Shown: positions 31,199-33,510 of the stretch, piece after piece
How the letters are laid out: each line of letters opens with the position of its first letter
Numbering within the stretch: position 1 is the stretch's first letter
Source of the DNA: Methanothrix harundinacea
Lineage (GTDB): Archaea; Halobacteriota; Methanosarcinia; Methanotrichales; Methanotrichaceae
Direction: 5' to 3'
DNA length: 33,510 bases
Assembly: GCA_002502785.1 (NCBI GenBank)
Contig: DAQG01000091.1
Location: forward strand, 1 to 33,510
Position numbers and translations under genes: made by a program
The notes under the pieces: generated by a model
Database searches by the model: none
What the model was told of the DNA's origin: nothing
Seen by the model: the letters and a program-made list of their open reading frames with translations, nothing else

Positions 31199-33337
31199 AT
31201 GAATGAATTTAAGGCGGACCCAAAGGGTTGGCTACACAAGGCAATTGCGGAGCCAGACCAAAAATTAGCGTTTTTTGTTGGAGCAGGCATATCAATTAAT
31301 TCGGGTTTACCAGACTTTGGATGTTTGAATAAGCGATTGATTCGCAGCATTGGTCCCAAGGATTGGGATCCAATGGATATCACTGAGATTTGCAGACGAG
31401 ACGATAGTAGCTCCAAAATGAGTGAAATTGACGAGATATGTAACTGCTTAAGGCCAGAAGTGCTAATTCAAGAAGTTCTCCAAATCCATGGAGACAATAC
31501 GCTAGAATTTTATAAATGGTTAGAAGGAGGGATACCTAATTCAAACCATTATTATCTAGCGATAGCTTTAAAAAAGGGTCATTACGTATTTACGACGAAT
31601 GTTGACACCCTTATTGAGCAGGCTTGCGACGAACTGAAGGTTTCATATAAACCAGTCGTATTCGAAAATGAGTATAAGGCGTTGGTAGATAATATCTCAG
31701 ATAACAACTCATCGATTGATTTTGACTCGTGTTTATTCAAACTACACGGTTCAATTTCGAGGGAGTCATCGTGTTCGGGTTTAAATAGATATAAATCTAT
31801 TCAATTTGCATTAAATCAAGTAGGAAAAGGTCTCAATACATTTTCAAAGAAAGTACTTACAGATTGCTTACTAGCTCGCGATTTCATCTTCCTTGGATAT
31901 AGTGGCAATGATCACTTCAGTGTGCAACCAGTGCTGAAGAATACGGATACTGGACAGACGGATCGTAAGATTTACTGGCTTAAATACAGTAAGAGTCCAT
32001 CTGAGCTTGAAGTCGACGATGACATCGGAGGCTTCCTTGTGCAGAAAAACAAGCTATGGGAGCGGGCAACCGATGGCAAAGAAGTTGAATCGAGTATATG
32101 GGAAGATGTTTCCGTACTAGAGGTGCTTGCCCAAAGAAATACTGCGTATCTCATTAAGGGTGACAGCAGTGCTACCTTGAAAGAAATCATAAACCAGGTG
32201 GCCGATGCCAAGGTTATTCCCGAAGCCTTCGAGCTTAAGAAAACCCTTGATAAAATTCTAGAAGAAAGTAAGGATTCGGGTGTCTCCACTATATGTGAAC
32301 CCCGCTGGGTGAAAGATATTAGCGATTTCAACAGGTGTTTATGTGCAGCTGCCTTATTGATAAGGGTACGTGATCTCGACAGTGCGATGCCCCACCTGAA
32401 GGAAGCTAAACGCTTTGCTACAGCCGATGAAGAAAGAGCCAAGGTGGAAAGGCTATTTGCTGTGATCGATTCCATTAAACGGCCGACAGGTAAAAAACCT
32501 AGTACAGATGATTTGCGCAAAACCATCGATGCCTGCATGGAAAAAGGCGCTCTTGTGCCGATGATCGAGGCGTGCCTTGAGATGGCCAACCTATATCGCA
32601 TCGCGCGAAGTTTTGACAAAGCGAATGATATACTAGATGAAGTTGAGGCGGAACTTAACCAACCATATATCAAAAAAATTGAGATGGCATTTGATGATAA
32701 AAGCCGACTTATGGCGCAGCTACTTCATTATCGGGGACTAATCTGCGGTCTGGGCTTGAGTGGAGATATTAGTAATAAGCTCAAGGGCTTAAATTATTGT
32801 AAAAATGCTCTTGGATTTGCAGATCTAGTTGGGGATATCAGCCGAAAAGCAGCTGTATTGAACGGACGTGGCCTTATTATGTATCAGCTGGCCGAGAAGA
32901 TGGACGATCCTCTTCAAGTTGCCGAAAGCTCTTCAAACGGCCAGCCAACGGAAAATGCAGATTATTGGCTTCAGGAGGCAGAAAGCTCGCTAAATGAATC
33001 TCTAGCCCTTTATGCAAGGATTAGAGATCCTCGTAGTAGTTTTCAGCCATTGCGCAATCTGATGTTGGTACATCTATTGCGCGCACAGCAAAGCGAGCCA
33101 AATAACTGCGAACATTGGTATGAGTTGGCTTTGAAAGATTGTGATAGAAGCGAGCGTTATTTGGCTCAGGTGCATACAGATAGCAATGAGCTTAGTGGGG
33201 ATCAGATAGAGCTGTGTTACCGTCGAGCATGTATCTTAGGCAAGCTTGGAAAAACGGATGAAGCATGCAGCCTTTTCAAGACGGTTCTTTCGCATTGGGA
33301 AGCTAAAAACGATCCGCACCAGCAGGCTCGCATTTGA
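31199..33337 (+). CDS. SIR2-domain protein with TPR-like C-terminal half (interrupted by TGA)
   Basis: 712 aa to the TGA at 33335. The N-terminal SIR2-like NADase domain has FFVGAGISINSGLP (26-39), FTTNVDTLIEQA (131-142; Asn134, Asp136) and FKLHGSIS (180-187; His183), the NAD-binding and catalytic-type residues seen in defence SIR2 proteins such as ThsA and DSR. FIFLGYSGNDHF follows near residue 230. Residues about 360-712 are helical with TPR-like pairs (ACLEMANLYRIARSFDKAND, ALDFADLV-type helices). No zinc ribbon of true deacetylase sirtuins is seen. The gene is AT-richer than its surroundings. Frame 33338-33510 continues open after the TGA, so the original protein was longer. Probable anti-phage effector (inference). 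Confidence 0.8.
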   Translation: MNEFKADPKGWLHKAIAEPDQKLAFFVGAGISINSGLPDFGCLNKRLIRSIGPKDWDPMDITEICRRDDSSSKMSEIDEICNCLRPEVLIQEVLQIHGDNTLEFYKWLEGGIPNSNHYYLAIALKKGHYVFTTNVDTLIEQACDELKVSYKPVVFENEYKALVDNISDNNSSIDFDSCLFKLHGSISRESSCSGLNRYKSIQFALNQVGKGLNTFSKKVLTDCLLARDFIFLGYSGNDHFSVQPVLKNTDTGQTDRKIYWLKYSKSPSELEVDDDIGGFLVQKNKLWERATDGKEVESSIWEDVSVLEVLAQRNTAYLIKGDSSATLKEIINQVADAKVIPEAFELKKTLDKILEESKDSGVSTICEPRWVKDISDFNRCLCAAALLIRVRDLDSAMPHLKEAKRFATADEERAKVERLFAVIDSIKRPTGKKPSTDDLRKTIDACMEKGALVPMIEACLEMANLYRIARSFDKANDILDEVEAELNQPYIKKIEMAFDDKSRLMAQLLHYRGLICGLGLSGDISNKLKGLNYCKNALGFADLVGDISRKAAVLNGRGLIMYQLAEKMDDPLQVAESSSNGQPTENADYWLQEAESSLNESLALYARIRDPRSSFQPLRNLMLVHLLRAQQSEPNNCEHWYELALKDCDRSERYLAQVHTDSNELSGDQIELCYRRACILGKLGKTDEACSLFKTVLSHWEAKNDPHQQARI

Positions 33338-33510
33338 CAAGAACTCCTCGACATTACAAAAGATGAGACAATGATCCAAGAATGTGCCAATAAACTGCTT
33401 GACATTGTTAGCGATATCCTATACTCTCCTGAAGAACGTAAGCGCTATACTAAAGATCGCCTGCGGCTACAAAATCATCACGAAATGCTCCATAAGGTCA
33501 GTGTTGCCGC
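33338..33510 (+). pseudogene. In-frame continuation of the SIR2-TPR gene after TGA
   Basis: Reading on in the same frame gives QELLDITKDETMIQECANKL, then LDIVSDILYSPEERKRYTKD, without a stop to the window edge. The helical style and codon use match the preceding gene. A CGA-to-TGA change at 33335 is the simplest explanation. Confidence 0.65.

Noticed and set aside
31972..32673. 233-codon minus-strand frame inside the SIR2-TPR gene
   Set aside because: Ser/Ala-rich antisense frame overlapping a coherent protein with catalytic motifs.

Overview
The window looks like chromosomal DNA of a methanogenic archaeon, most plausibly a Methanothrix (Methanosaeta)-type organism; this is inferred from gene content, not from a marker gene. 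The archaeal signals are TATA-type promoters about 25-30 bases before leaderless or short-leader starts, an archaeal rqcH, a cysteine desulfurase homologue that lacks its PLP lysine (as known in Archaeoglobus), two methanogen-type iron-sulfur flavoproteins, a Mut7-C protein and many GTG/TTG starts. Most of the window is GC-rich. The last 2.3 kb (SIR2 gene) is clearly AT-richer and looks acquired. No tRNA, rRNA, CRISPR array or insertion sequence was recognised.

Layout. (1) 1-2560: two convergent pentapeptide-type repeat proteins with C-terminal two-helix, channel-like ends. (2) 2829-6254: a sulfur-relay and Fe-S assembly cluster (TusA-like, DsrE-like, IscS-like without the PLP lysine, IscU fused to a DUF59/MIP18-type domain), then an unknown acidic protein. 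(3) 6489-17077: the most unusual region, four tandem copies of a secreted two-gene module. Gene A is a 537-653 aa signal-peptide protein made of acidic ~50-residue Q/N/G-rich repeats. Gene B is a ~299 aa signal-peptide protein with many N-glycosylation sequons and a six-cysteine tail. Each copy has the same promoter, Shine-Dalgarno and non-AUG start region, and the first three end in the same T-rich terminator. Copies 2 and 3 are intact with ATGA overlaps between A and B; B of copy 1 is reduced to a 41-base scar; B of copy 4 has two in-frame stops. (4) 17083-18954: a CPA1 Na+/H+ antiporter with a TrkA-N-like domain. (5) 18955-19550: two copies of an inverted-repeat element ending in a TATA-like box. 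(6) 19551-21262: engB and an MscS channel, overlapping tail to tail. (7) 21528-25629: three small membrane proteins and a divergent membrane-bound DUF362 protein. (8) 25751-31083: divergent Mut7-C and rqcH sharing one TATA box, a small alpha-beta barrel protein, and two tandem iron-sulfur flavoprotein genes interleaved with two decayed copies of the rqcH 3' end. (9) 31199-33510: a SIR2-TPR protein resembling anti-phage NADase effectors, broken by an in-frame TGA after which the frame stays open to the window edge.

How the parts may work together. The sulfur cluster reads as a route in which sulfur reaches IscU by TusA/DsrE carriers or free sulfide, not by cysteine desulfuration at this IscS. 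The A/B array reads as a variable cell-surface or sheath system: the A repeats carry regularly spaced Gln and Asn, as expected of stacked beta or amyloid folds, and Methanothrix sheaths are known functional amyloids built from MspA. Whether gene A is related to MspA cannot be decided here.
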